A DNA stretch of 5,678 nt from Solirubrobacteraceae bacterium. GTDB lineage: Bacteria; Actinomycetota; Thermoleophilia; Solirubrobacterales; Solirubrobacteraceae. The notes under the pieces were generated by a model. It searched no databases, was not told where the DNA came from, and saw only the letters and a list, made by a program, of their open reading frames with translations. This document shows positions 1-5,678 of this stretch, one piece after another (the stretch's first letter is position 1; the number at the start of each line of letters is the position of its first letter). The position numbers were made by a program, and so were the translations under genes. The DNA lies in contig JAICJK010000187.1 in the NCBI GenBank assembly GCA_025928415.1, forward strand, positions 1-5,678, written 5' to 3'.

Positions 1-65
1 AGGCGCTGGCGCCGGCGGACTGGTCGGCCCCGGCGGTCCGCTACCGGCTCGAGTTGGAGGGCTGA
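1..65 (+). CDS. 3' end of an unidentified upstream gene
   Basis: The reading frame beginning at base 3 is open to a TGA at 63-65 and gives the C-terminus ALAPADWSAPAVRYRLELEG. The codons are G/C-ending and the peptide has a balanced composition, so it looks like a genuine protein end, but about 20 residues are too few to assign a family. Its stop overlaps an ATG (TGATG, 63-67), the usual arrangement for translational coupling to a following gene; here that ATG opens only an 18-codon frame that stops at 119-121. The upstream gene is therefore probably cotranscribed with the small gene at 118. Confidence 0.45.
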   Translation, partial: ALAPADWSAPAVRYRLELEG

Positions 66-67
66 TG

Positions 68-135
68 CCGCTCGTCGCCCGGCGAGCGAGCGGTGCGCGT
101 GGGGTGCAGGTGGGCTCGTGAGCCCGCTCGTCGCC
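68..135 (+). repeat. 12-bp direct repeat around the start of the small gene
   Basis: The 12-mer CCGCTCGTCGCC occurs at 68-79 and again at 124-135, an offset of 56 bp. The first copy follows an ATG at 65-67; the second lies inside the first codons of the gene that starts at 118. Joining the two copies would put ATG 65 in frame with that gene and read MPLVAVTDHAAERF. The repeat itself is certain. Whether it records an insertion or duplication, or is chance in GC-rich DNA, is not settled by this sequence. Confidence 0.5.
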
Positions 136-477
136 GTCACAGATCACGCCGCCGAACGCTTCCGCCAGCGCGTCGGGTCGCGGACGGGCGCGCTGGACGT
201 CAAGGCGGAGATCGTGGCCAGGGTCGCCGCGGCCTACGACGCCGGGCGCGTGAGCGACGAGCCGCCGCCGGGCGCGACGGGGGCGCGCGGCTCGGTCTAC
301 GTCCGCGACCTCGTCGACCGCTCGGTGGTCTTCGTCTGCCGTCAGGAGCGGGCGGGCGGCGAGCTGGTGGTCGTCACGCTGTGGGAGCAGGAGGGCGGCG
401 TCGCGCCCGCGCGCGTCCCCCGCCGCTTCACCGACGCGCTGAAGCCGGACGACCACGCGGTCGACCCGCGTGACTGA
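118..477 (+). CDS. Small hypothetical protein, 119 aa
   Basis: I do not recognise this gene with certainty. The N-terminal part (residues 7-45) is helical, beginning with a TDHAAERFRQRVG motif. Residues 59-90 form a series of likely beta strands (GSVYVRDL, RSVVFVCR, GELVVVTLWEQ), and the tail is charged. An N-terminal His-Ala-x-x-Arg-x-x-x-Arg helix followed by antiparallel strands recalls DUF4258-type proteins, a group related to small RNase toxin folds, but this is only a resemblance of pattern. There are no membrane segments or signal peptide. I chose GTG 118 because it is the last start before the HAAERF motif and is preceded by a weak purine stretch (AGGTGGG). The stop (475-477) lies within the vapB promoter, so it reads towards the toxin-antitoxin operon. 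The frame and codon use support a real gene; the function is unknown. Confidence 0.6.
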   Translation: MSPLVAVTDHAAERFRQRVGSRTGALDVKAEIVARVAAAYDAGRVSDEPPPGATGARGSVYVRDLVDRSVVFVCRQERAGGELVVVTLWEQEGGVAPARVPRRFTDALKPDDHAVDPRD

Positions 478-497
478 TGCATGTGATGCGTTAGGGT
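470..497 (+). promoter_or_regulatory. Predicted promoter of vapBC, leaderless type
   Basis: A -35-like GTGACT (470-475) is followed after 16 bp by TAGGGT (492-497), which fits the actinobacterial TANNNT -10 pattern. The vapB ATG begins 8 bases beyond the -10, about where transcription should start, so the message may be leaderless. An alternative is that AGGG (493-496) acts as a Shine-Dalgarno sequence eight bases from the ATG, with a promoter further upstream. The stretch is clearly more AT-rich than its surroundings. Confidence 0.5.
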
Positions 498-505
498 ATG
501 CATCA
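475..505 (+). promoter_or_regulatory. Inverted repeat, likely VapB/VapBC operator
   Basis: TGATGCAT at 475-482 is the exact reverse complement of ATGCATCA at 498-505, with 15 bases between them. A further partial copy, TGATGCGT, lies at 484-491, nine bases from the first. The arms bracket the predicted -10 element, one in the -35/-10 spacer and one over the presumed start of transcription and the A of the vapB ATG. Ribbon-helix-helix antitoxins of this class typically bind such repeats and repress their own operon, with the toxin as corepressor. The repeat is seen; its role is inferred. Confidence 0.6.
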
Positions 506-759
506 TGCGCACCACCGTCGCCGTCGACGATCACGTCTTGGCCGGGGCGAAGCGCCGCGCCCGTGAGCGCGGGCAGACGCTCGGCCAGCTCGTCGAGGAC
601 GCCCTGCGACGGGAATTGGCGACGACGACCGGCGACGCTCCGCATGCCATCCCCGTGTTCCGCGGCGAGGGCGGCCTGCGGCCCGGAGTCGACGTCACGT
701 CCAACCGCGCCATGCGCGAGGTGCTGGACACGGGACGGGAGCTGTCCACGCTGCGGTGA
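505..759 (+). CDS. vapB: VapB-type antitoxin, ribbon-helix-helix, 84 aa
   Basis: This is the predicted antitoxin of a type II toxin-antitoxin pair. Residues 1-8 (MRTTVAVD) form the DNA-contacting beta strand, and residues 9-39 form the two helices of a ribbon-helix-helix domain ([27 protein letters not shown]). The C-terminal segment contains [18 protein letters not shown] (50-67), the characteristic tail of actinobacterial VapB proteins, expected to wrap the toxin and cover its active site, possibly through Arg59. The protein should act as a dimer that neutralises VapC and represses the operon through the inverted repeat just upstream. The length is normal for the family. The ATG at 505 is chosen because the strand motif begins at once and the -10 lies 8 bases upstream. 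Its stop overlaps the toxin start by four bases. Confidence 0.88.
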   Translation: MRTTVAVDDHVLAGAKRRARERGQTLGQLVEDALRRELATTTGDAPHAIPVFRGEGGLRPGVDVTSNRAMREVLDTGRELSTLR

Positions 760-1184
760 AGCTGCTCGACGTCAACGTGGTCCTGGCCGCCCACCGCGAC
801 GACCATCCCCACTTCGATCCGGCCCGGCGACTGCTCGATGCCCTGCTGCGATCGGGCGCGCCGTTCTCGGTGCCCGACCTCGTCGCCGGCGCGTTCATCC
901 GCCTTGCCACCGACCGCAGGATCTTCGTGGCTCCGACACCGCCCGCGGCCGCCTTCGCGTACCTGCGGGCACTCCGCGGCCAGCCTGCGCACCTCGTCCT
1001 GGCCCCGGGGCCCGGCCATCTGGATCTGTTCGAGCGCCTGTGTCGCGAGGCCGACGCCACCGGTGATCTCGCGCCGGACGCCCAGCTCGCAGCCCTGGCG
1101 ATGGAGCACGGCGCGCAGATCGTCTCGTTCGACCGCGACTTCGCACGCTTCGAGAGCGTGCGGTGGTCGCGGCCGGAGACGTGA
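756..1184 (+). CDS. vapC: VapC-type toxin, PIN-domain ribonuclease, 142 aa
   Basis: This is the predicted Mg/Mn-dependent endoribonuclease toxin. Family members cleave tRNA or rRNA when the antitoxin is degraded; the target here cannot be read from sequence. The acidic PIN residues are present: Asp5 in [11 protein letters not shown], Asp41 in [14 protein letters not shown] (at the position usually held by Glu or Asp in the subfamily with a GFLR motif), Asp108 in [11 protein letters not shown], and Asp126 and Asp128 in [10 protein letters not shown]. The length and the C-terminus (FESVRW) match intact actinobacterial VapC proteins, so it is probably active. The start is GTG 756, overlapping the vapB stop as GTGA. 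The only purine-rich stretch upstream (GGGAG, 737-741) is too distant to be a normal ribosome site, so translation is probably coupled to that of vapB, keeping toxin below antitoxin. Confidence 0.88.
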   Translation: MKLLDVNVVLAAHRDDHPHFDPARRLLDALLRSGAPFSVPDLVAGAFIRLATDRRIFVAPTPPAAAFAYLRALRGQPAHLVLAPGPGHLDLFERLCREADATGDLAPDAQLAALAMEHGAQIVSFDRDFARFESVRWSRPET

Positions 1185-1206
1185 CGCGGTACAGCGCCCG
1201 CTCGGG

Positions 1207-1512
1207 TCAGCCCCCGATGACCTCGGCGAGCCGGATGGCGCGGCCGAGGCATCCGTCGGTGGTGATCAGCGGCGCCCGGAGGCGGGCGGCCGGCTCGGCG
1301 TAGAGCGCGTCGACCAGGCGCAGCTCGGCGCGGCGGGCCCAGGCGCCGGCCGGCAGCGGAGGCAGGGGCTCGCGCCGGACGGGCATGTCCTCCAGCAGCG
1401 CGAGTCGCTCGGCGACGTCGGCGTCGCCGAGCCGCCCGGCGCGGCACAGGCGCCCGAGCGCGGCGAGCGCCTCGCCGTGCGACACCCCGAGCGCGGCGCG
1501 CCATACCCACAC
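1207..1512 (-). pseudogene. 5'-truncated PIN-domain (VapC-like) protein remnant
   Basis: The frame gives 101 residues that resemble the last two thirds of a PIN-domain toxin. HGEALAALGRLCRAGRL carries the conserved Glu, LRLVDALYAEPAARLRAPLITTD carries the third and fourth acidic positions, and the protein ends at the usual RLAEVIGG. The first 35-40 residues, including the N-terminal strand with the essential first Asp, are absent. Upstream there is only about 24 bp before the recD2 stop, so there is no room for them. The only start in frame is GTG 1512, with no visible ribosome site. No antitoxin gene adjoins it. It converges with vapC, 22 bp between stops, and is of a different PIN subtype, so it is not a copy of that gene. 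It is most likely a dead fragment; a short expressed protein without nuclease activity cannot be excluded. Confidence 0.65.
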
Positions 1513-1536
1513 ATACGCACGACGACCGCGCGCGGG

Positions 1537-3657
1537 CTACGCCACCAGCTGCGCCAGCCGCGTGTTGCGGCGGTGCGCGTCGCGGCGGGAGAGCGCGAGC
1601 TCGAGCGCGGAGGGGTCGCCGACCAGGACGGTGACCCGCTCGCTGCGGGTCACGGCCGTGTAGAGCAGGTTGCGGGTCAGCATCAGGTGGTGGCCGCGGA
1701 ACAGCGGGATGACCGCCACGGGCATCTGCGACCCCTGCGCCTTGTGGACCGAGATCGCATAGGCGAGCTTCAGCGTGCGGGTGTCGCCGACCGGGAGGCG
1801 CAGCCGGCGCCCGTCGTCGGCCGCGAACAGCACGGTCTCCCGCTCCGGGTCGTGGGCCACGAGCATCCCGAGCTCGCCGTTCATCAGCTCGTGCTCGTAG
1901 GAGTTCCTGGTCTGGATGACCCGGTCGCCGAGCCGGAACGCGGTGCCGGGGACCGCGGCCCCGTCCGGGTTCAGCCGGCCGCGGAGCTCGGCGTTGAACG
2001 CGTCGATGCCCACCGGCCCCTTGTGCATCGGCGCGAGCACCTGGACGTCGCCCGCCGCGCCGAGGCCGTAGTGGGCCGGCAGGCGCTCGGCGGCCAGGGC
2101 GCAGACCTCGTCGAAGATCGCCTGCGCGCCGTCGCGGCCGATCAGGAAGAAGTCGTGGACGTCCCCGTCGCGCGGGCTGGTCGGCGGCGCCTGGCCGGCG
2201 TTGATGGCGTGCGCGGCGCGGACGATCATCGACCGCGCGGCCTGGCGGAAGATCTCGGTCAGGCGGACGGTGGGGACCGTGCCCGACTCGATCAGGTCCT
2301 CCAGCACCCGGCCCGGGCCGACCGGGGCGAGCTGGTCCACGTCGCCCACGAGCAGGACGTGCGTGCGGGGCCCGACGGCGTCCAGCAGCGCGGCGGCCAG
2401 GCGCACGCCGAGCATGCTCGCCTCGTCGACGATCAGGACGTCGGTGCCCGGGATCGGGTCGTCGGGGCCGCGGGCGAAGCCCTCGCCGGGGACGAACTCG
2501 AGCAGGCGGTGGATCGTCGTGGCCTCCGCCCCCGTCGTCTCGCCGAGCCGCCGCGCGGCCTTGCCGGTCGGCGCGCACAACCGCACCGTGCGCCGCCGCG
2601 CGTGCAGCAGGTCCACCAGCGCCCGCATCGACTGCGTCTTGCCGGTGCCGGGCAGCCCGGTGAGGACCGACAGGCGCCGCTCGAGGACGTTGGCGACCAC
2701 CGCCCACTGCGCGTCGGTCGGCGCGAGCGGCCCGTCCGGCCGCTCGGGATCGGGCACCCGGAGCACGGGCTCGGCGCCGAGCAGCTCGCGCACGCGCCGG
2801 GCCAGCCGGCGCTCGGTGTGGTGCAGGGAGGCCTCGGCGACCCGGTCGTCCTCGAGCACGATGCGCCCGCGCGCGGCGAGGTCCTCGAGGCGGTCGGCGG
2901 GGTCGGCGTCCAACAGCCGGCGCGCCCGCGCCAGCAGCTCGGCGCGGGGCAGGAAGCAGTGGCCGTCGTCCTCGGCGGCGGTCAGCGCGTGGACCACGCC
3001 CGCGTCCAGGCGCCCCGGGCTGTCGGGCGGGGTGCCCAGCGCGCGGGCCAGCGCGTCCGCCGTGGCGAAGCCGATGCCGTCGAGCTCGGTCAGCGCGTAG
3101 GGGTCGGCCTGCAGCGTCGCGATCGAGCCCGCGCCGAAGTGCCGGTAGATGCGGGCGGCGACCGTCGCCGGGACGCCGTGGTCCTCGAGGAACAGGCGCA
3201 CGGCCCGCAGCGCGCCCTGGTCCTCCCACGAGGCGACGGCGGCGCCGATCTTCGCGGGCCCGATCCCCGGCACCTCGCGCAGGCGGCCCTCCGGGTCGCG
3301 GTCGACGATCTGGAGCACCTCGTGCCCGTGGCGCTCCAGCAGCCATGCCGCCCCGCGGGTCCCGACGTGCTTGACCGCGCCGAGATAGGCCAGCAGCGCC
3401 TGCTCGCCGACCGGGGCGCGGACGCGCACCCGCTCGGCGTGGAACTGCCAGCCGTGCTTGGCATGGCGCCGCCAGGCGCCCTCCACGTCGACGGCCTCGC
3501 CGGCGTGCACGTGGCCGAGCGCGCCGGTGAGGGTGACCTCGTCGCCGTCGTCGGTCAGCGCGCCGAGCACCGCGAAGTCGCCGTCGGGCACGCTGAAGCG
3601 CACGGCGGTGACCTCCGCCGTGAGCGCCCCCGCGTCCCGATCGGCCGGTTCGTCCAC
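1537..3657 (-). CDS. recD2: RecD2-type ATP-dependent 5'-3' DNA helicase, 706 aa
   Basis: This is an SF1B helicase of the RecD2 (YrrC/TraA-like) family, which works without RecBC in DNA repair and replication-fork maintenance. Residues 11-80 form the N-terminal OB-like domain. Helix-hairpin-helix segments follow at about 95-111, 129-144 (VPGIGPAKIG) and 192-208 (LDGIGFATAD). The motor begins with PTDAQWAVV (313-321), then Walker A GLPGTGKT (334-341, Lys340), motif Ia CAPTGKAARRL (361-371), Walker B VDEAS (410-414), motif III GDVDQLAPVG (438-447), FRQ (470-472), motif V VHKAQGSQ (637-644) and motif VI AVTRSER (668-674). All core motifs are intact, and the length is like that of Deinococcus RecD2. 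I chose GTG 3657 because it precedes the conserved AEVTAVRFSVPDGDF segment and follows a -10-like box; the frame stays open further upstream only as the opposite strand of dapA. It is transcribed away from dapA. Confidence 0.92.
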   Translation of the reverse strand: MDEPADRDAGALTAEVTAVRFSVPDGDFAVLGALTDDGDEVTLTGALGHVHAGEAVDVEGAWRRHAKHGWQFHAERVRVRAPVGEQALLAYLGAVKHVGTRGAAWLLERHGHEVLQIVDRDPEGRLREVPGIGPAKIGAAVASWEDQGALRAVRLFLEDHGVPATVAARIYRHFGAGSIATLQADPYALTELDGIGFATADALARALGTPPDSPGRLDAGVVHALTAAEDDGHCFLPRAELLARARRLLDADPADRLEDLAARGRIVLEDDRVAEASLHHTERRLARRVRELLGAEPVLRVPDPERPDGPLAPTDAQWAVVANVLERRLSVLTGLPGTGKTQSMRALVDLLHARRRTVRLCAPTGKAARRLGETTGAEATTIHRLLEFVPGEGFARGPDDPIPGTDVLIVDEASMLGVRLAAALLDAVGPRTHVLLVGDVDQLAPVGPGRVLEDLIESGTVPTVRLTEIFRQAARSMIVRAAHAINAGQAPPTSPRDGDVHDFFLIGRDGAQAIFDEVCALAAERLPAHYGLGAAGDVQVLAPMHKGPVGIDAFNAELRGRLNPDGAAVPGTAFRLGDRVIQTRNSYEHELMNGELGMLVAHDPERETVLFAADDGRRLRLPVGDTRTLKLAYAISVHKAQGSQMPVAVIPLFRGHHLMLTRNLLYTAVTRSERVTVLVGDPSALELALSRRDAHRRNTRLAQLVA

Positions 3658-3670
3658 GGCCCTGAGGGTA
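3658..3670 (-). promoter_or_regulatory. Predicted -10 element of recD2, leaderless type
   Basis: Read on the minus strand, TACCCT (3670-3665) fits the actinobacterial TANNNT -10 pattern. It is followed by seven bases and then the GTG start at 3657, so transcription should begin at or next to the start codon. No good -35 is visible, and no Shine-Dalgarno sequence lies at a normal distance (AGGG ends two bases before the GTG). This supports the start choice, but the short motif could occur by chance. Confidence 0.4.
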
Positions 3671-3783
3671 CGTCGCGGCCCGTGTACGGAGCCACCTGGC
3701 CCGAGACGGGAGCGAGCGATGGGCGGCGAGGACCGACGGGGCCGCAGGCGGGCCGCCCGGCCCACCTGGGATGATGCAGCGGC
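3658..3783. other. Divergent recD2-dapA intergenic region
   Basis: This 126-bp stretch has no convincing gene and must hold the promoters of both recD2 and dapA. On the dapA side, GATGAT (3770-3775) lies eight bases before the ATG and is a weak -10 candidate without a clear -35; the ribosome site is also poor (GGGA, 3768-3771, is rather far). The octamer CCACCTGG occurs twice in direct orientation, at 3692-3699 and 3762-3769. I see no riboswitch-like structure, such as a lysine element, in the space available. Confidence 0.4.
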
Positions 3784-4641
3784 ATGCCGGGCCTCGGTTC
3801 CATCCTCACCGCGATCGTGACGCCGTTCGACGACGACCTCGCCGTCGACGAGCAGGCGTTCGTGGACATGCTGGGCCACCTGCGCCGCCACGGGTCGGAC
3901 GGGGTGGTCGTCGCCGGGACGACCGGCGAGGCGTCCACGCTCAGCACCGAGGAGCACCTCGCGCTGATCGAGCTGGCGGTCCGCGAGCGCCCCGACGGGA
4001 TGACCGTCGTGGCCGGCGCGGGCTCCAACGACACGCGCCACGCGGTCCACATGACCGAGCGCGCGACCGAGCTCGGCGCGGACGCGATCCTGTCCGTCAC
4101 GCCGTACTACAACCGGCCGGACCGCCGGGGCGTGCGCGCGCACTTCGCGGCGGTGGCCGCGGCGACCGACCGGCCGATCGTGCTCTACAACATCCCTTCC
4201 CGCACGGCGCTGGACCTGCCGAACGACCTGCTGGCGGAGCTCGCGCAGCTCCCCGGGGTCGACTACGTCAAGCAGGCCAACGCCGCCGGCCTCGCGCCCG
4301 TCGACGGGCTGCAGGTCTACGCGGGCAACGACGACATGCTCGCCGAGGTCCTCGACCTCGGGGGCCCTGGAGGCATCTTGGTGGCCAGCCACGTGGTCGG
4401 CGACGCCATGCGCAGCATGGTCGACGAGCCCGACCGCCGGGCGGAGATCGACGCATCGCTCCGCGACCTCTACGCGACCCTCGGGGTCCACAACCCGATC
4501 CGGATCAAGGCGGCGCTGAACATGATGGGCCTGCGCGCCGGCGGCCTGCGGCTGCCGATGCTCGAGGCCGACGACGAGGCCAAGGCCGAGGTGCGGGCGA
4601 TGCTCGAGCACCACGGCCTCGTCGCGAGCGCCCGCCGATGA
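3784..4641 (+). CDS. dapA: 4-hydroxy-tetrahydrodipicolinate synthase, 285 aa
   Basis: DapA condenses pyruvate with aspartate semialdehyde in the cytoplasm, the first committed step towards diaminopimelate (peptidoglycan) and lysine. The protein is a complete (beta/alpha)8 barrel of usual length. AIVTPFDDD (10-18) opens the barrel, GTTGEASTLS (45-54) holds the paired Thr46-Thr47, and TPYYNRP (106-112) is the signature segment. YNIPSRT (135-141) supplies Tyr135 and Arg140 of the active site, and Lys163 in YVKQAN is the Schiff-base lysine. GNDD (181-184) and GGILVASHVVG (196-206) complete the site. The related N-acetylneuraminate lyase and KDG aldolase groups are less likely because of the Thr-Thr, Tyr and Arg set. 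ATG 3784 is the only start that leaves a normal N-terminus. The stop overlaps the next start as ATGA, so RNase J should be cotranslated. No lysine-responsive leader is evident. Confidence 0.95.
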   Translation: MPGLGSILTAIVTPFDDDLAVDEQAFVDMLGHLRRHGSDGVVVAGTTGEASTLSTEEHLALIELAVRERPDGMTVVAGAGSNDTRHAVHMTERATELGADAILSVTPYYNRPDRRGVRAHFAAVAAATDRPIVLYNIPSRTALDLPNDLLAELAQLPGVDYVKQANAAGLAPVDGLQVYAGNDDMLAEVLDLGGPGGILVASHVVGDAMRSMVDEPDRRAEIDASLRDLYATLGVHNPIRIKAALNMMGLRAGGLRLPMLEADDEAKAEVRAMLEHHGLVASARR

Positions 4642-5678
4642 GCGCCCGCGCGCCGGGCAAGCTCCGCGTCCTGCCGCTCGGCGGCCTGGGCGAGATCGGC
4701 AAGAACATGACGATCGTCGAGTACGACGGCCAGATCGTGATCGTCGACGTCGGCCTGCGCTTCCCCACCGCCGAGATGGTCGGCATCGACCTGGTGCTGC
4801 CGGACTTCAGCTACCTGCGCGGCCGCGTCGAGGACGTCGAGGCGATCGTCGTGACCCACGGCCACGAGGACCATCTCGGGGCGCTGCCGTGGATCCTGCG
4901 CGAGCTCAAGACGCAGGACATCCCGGTCTACGGCGGGCCGCTGACCATGGCCATGGCGCGCTCCAAGCTCGACGAGCACCGCCTGCGCGACGTCGAGCTC
5001 ACCGACCTGAAGGACGGCGAGCACGTCACGCTCGGCCCGTTCGACCTCGAGCTCGTCCACATGACGCACTCGATCCCGGACGCGTCGGCGATCGTGCTCG
5101 GGACGCCGCTCGGGCGCGTGCTCGTCACCGGCGACTACAAGTTCGACCAGACCCCGGTCGACGGCCGCCCGGCGGACATCGCGCGGCTGGCGCAGCTCGG
5201 CGCGGAGGGCGTGCTGCTGCTGTGCGGCGACTCGACCAACGTGGACCGGCCCGGGTGGTCGCTGAGCGAATCGGGCGTCGGCGGGCGGCTGGAGGAGGTC
5301 TTCTCGCGCTGCGAGGGCCGCATCGTCGTGACGTGCTTCGCCTCGAACATCCACCGCGTGCAGCAGGTGATCGACGCGGCCTCCGCGCTCGGGCGCAAGG
5401 TCGCGCTGATCGGCCGCTCGATGCGCAAGAACACGAACATCGGGCGCTCGCTGGGCCACATCGACATCCCGTCCGGGGTGCAGATCCAGCCCCGCGAGAT
5501 CCAGGACTTCCCTGACGAGAAGGTCGTCATCGTCTCCACGGGCTCCCAGGGCGAGCCGCTGAGCGCGCTGCGCCGGATGGCCCATCGCGACCACCCGCAG
5601 GTCGAGCTGAAGACGGGCGACACCGTGGTCTTCAGCGCCACGCCGATCCCCGGCAACGAGCGCGCGGTCAACGAGACC
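4638..5678 (+). CDS. rnj: Ribonuclease J, 5' part (347 residues, runs off the window)
   Basis: RNase J is a zinc-dependent 5'-3' exoribonuclease and endoribonuclease of the metallo-beta-lactamase/beta-CASP family, acting in mRNA decay and rRNA maturation. The frame is open from ATG 4638 to the edge. Residues 9-25 (LRVLPLGGLGEIGKNMT) are the typical RNase J opening. The metal site is THGHEDH (73-79; His74, His76, Asp78, His79), with His144 in HMTHSIPDA and Asp166 in VTGDYKFD. CGDSTNVDRPGWSLSE (196-211) leads into the beta-CASP domain, whose TCFASNIHRVQQ (232-243), STGSQGEPLSAL (300-311) and FSATPIPGNE (332-341) segments are all clear. The C-terminal part of the beta-lactamase domain, with the later catalytic His, and the C-terminal domain lie outside; about 200 residues should be missing. 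The start overlaps the dapA stop (ATGA) with no ribosome site upstream, implying translational coupling. Confidence 0.95.
   Translation, partial: MSARAPGKLRVLPLGGLGEIGKNMTIVEYDGQIVIVDVGLRFPTAEMVGIDLVLPDFSYLRGRVEDVEAIVVTHGHEDHLGALPWILRELKTQDIPVYGGPLTMAMARSKLDEHRLRDVELTDLKDGEHVTLGPFDLELVHMTHSIPDASAIVLGTPLGRVLVTGDYKFDQTPVDGRPADIARLAQLGAEGVLLLCGDSTNVDRPGWSLSESGVGGRLEEVFSRCEGRIVVTCFASNIHRVQQVIDAASALGRKVALIGRSMRKNTNIGRSLGHIDIPSGVQIQPREIQDFPDEKVVIVSTGSQGEPLSALRRMAHRDHPQVELKTGDTVVFSATPIPGNERAVNET

Noticed and set aside
65..121. An 18-codon frame MPLVARRASGARGVQVGS coupled to the upstream stop
   Set aside because: Too short and unsupported to call a gene. It is better explained as a former or displaced start of the following gene, and is reported as such.
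93..473. Alternative frame of 126 codons over the small gene
   Set aside because: It is an Arg/Gly/Ala-rich low-complexity translation. The 118 frame gives a balanced protein with helix and strand pattern.
1185..1206. Possible bidirectional terminator between the convergent vapC and PIN fragment
   Set aside because: I could find no stem-loop or T-run in these 22 bases.
695..3346. An 883-codon minus-strand frame overlapping recD2, the PIN fragment and vapC
   Set aside because: It is a shifted frame of recD2 with Arg/Ala/Pro/Gly low-complexity translation and no recognisable motif.
3747..3757. GC-rich near-palindrome GGCGGGCCGCC before dapA
   Set aside because: It has no loop space for a hairpin and no T-tract, and short GC palindromes are expected by chance at this base composition.
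838..3774. A 978-codon open frame on the plus strand across vapC and recD2
   Set aside because: It lies antisense to recD2, which has every helicase motif. Its translation is rich in Arg, Gly, Ala and His with no domain pattern, as expected of the mirror frame of a GC-rich gene.
3658..4614. Upstream extension of the recD2 frame to give a 1025-residue protein
   Set aside because: The extension is the complement of dapA, shows no conserved sequence, and would exceed the family length. The OB-like segment begins just after GTG 3657.
4626..4649. 10-bp direct repeat GAGCGCCCGC across the dapA-rnj junction
   Set aside because: It arises from similar Ser-Ala-Arg codons at the end of DapA and the start of RNase J; chance in GC-rich coding DNA is sufficient.
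4470..5594. A 374-codon minus-strand frame opposite dapA and RNase J
   Set aside because: It mirrors the RNase J coding strand and is rich in Arg, Ala, Asp and Val without any motif. RNase J on the plus strand is unambiguous.

Overview
This very G+C-rich window has codons that almost always end in G or C. It looks like chromosomal DNA of a high-GC actinobacterium. The DapA/RNase J gene pair, the style of the VapBC proteins and the RecD2-type helicase would fit the Thermoleophilia (Solirubrobacter/Conexibacter-like), but that placement is an inference from protein flavour and not from a marker gene.

Layout. Bases 1-65 hold the last codons of an upstream plus-strand gene. Bases 118-477 encode a small unrecognised protein. 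Bases 505-1184 are a type II toxin-antitoxin operon of the VapBC type (ribbon-helix-helix antitoxin, PIN-domain RNase), with an AT-richer promoter that carries a perfect 8-bp inverted repeat. Convergent with vapC, bases 1207-1512 (minus) encode the C-terminal part of a second PIN protein that has lost its N-terminus. It lies directly behind, and in the same reading frame as, recD2 (1537-3657, minus), a full-length RecD2-type 5'-3' DNA helicase. A 126-bp divergent intergenic region separates recD2 from dapA (3784-4641, plus; lysine and diaminopimelate synthesis). dapA overlaps by four bases the start of an RNase J gene (4638 to the window edge), of which 347 residues are visible.

How the parts relate. 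The right half is conserved housekeeping: DNA repair on one strand, cell-wall/lysine precursor synthesis and RNA processing coupled on the other. The left half, roughly 65-1512, is accessory in character: a toxin-antitoxin pair, a decayed PIN fragment and an orphan small gene. I see no wholly new system. The observations most worth a check are the operator-like repeat around the vapB promoter, the orphan PIN fragment in frame behind recD2, leaderless-type promoters for vapB and recD2, and a short direct repeat at the start of the unrecognised gene that looks as if it separated the gene from a better start codon.
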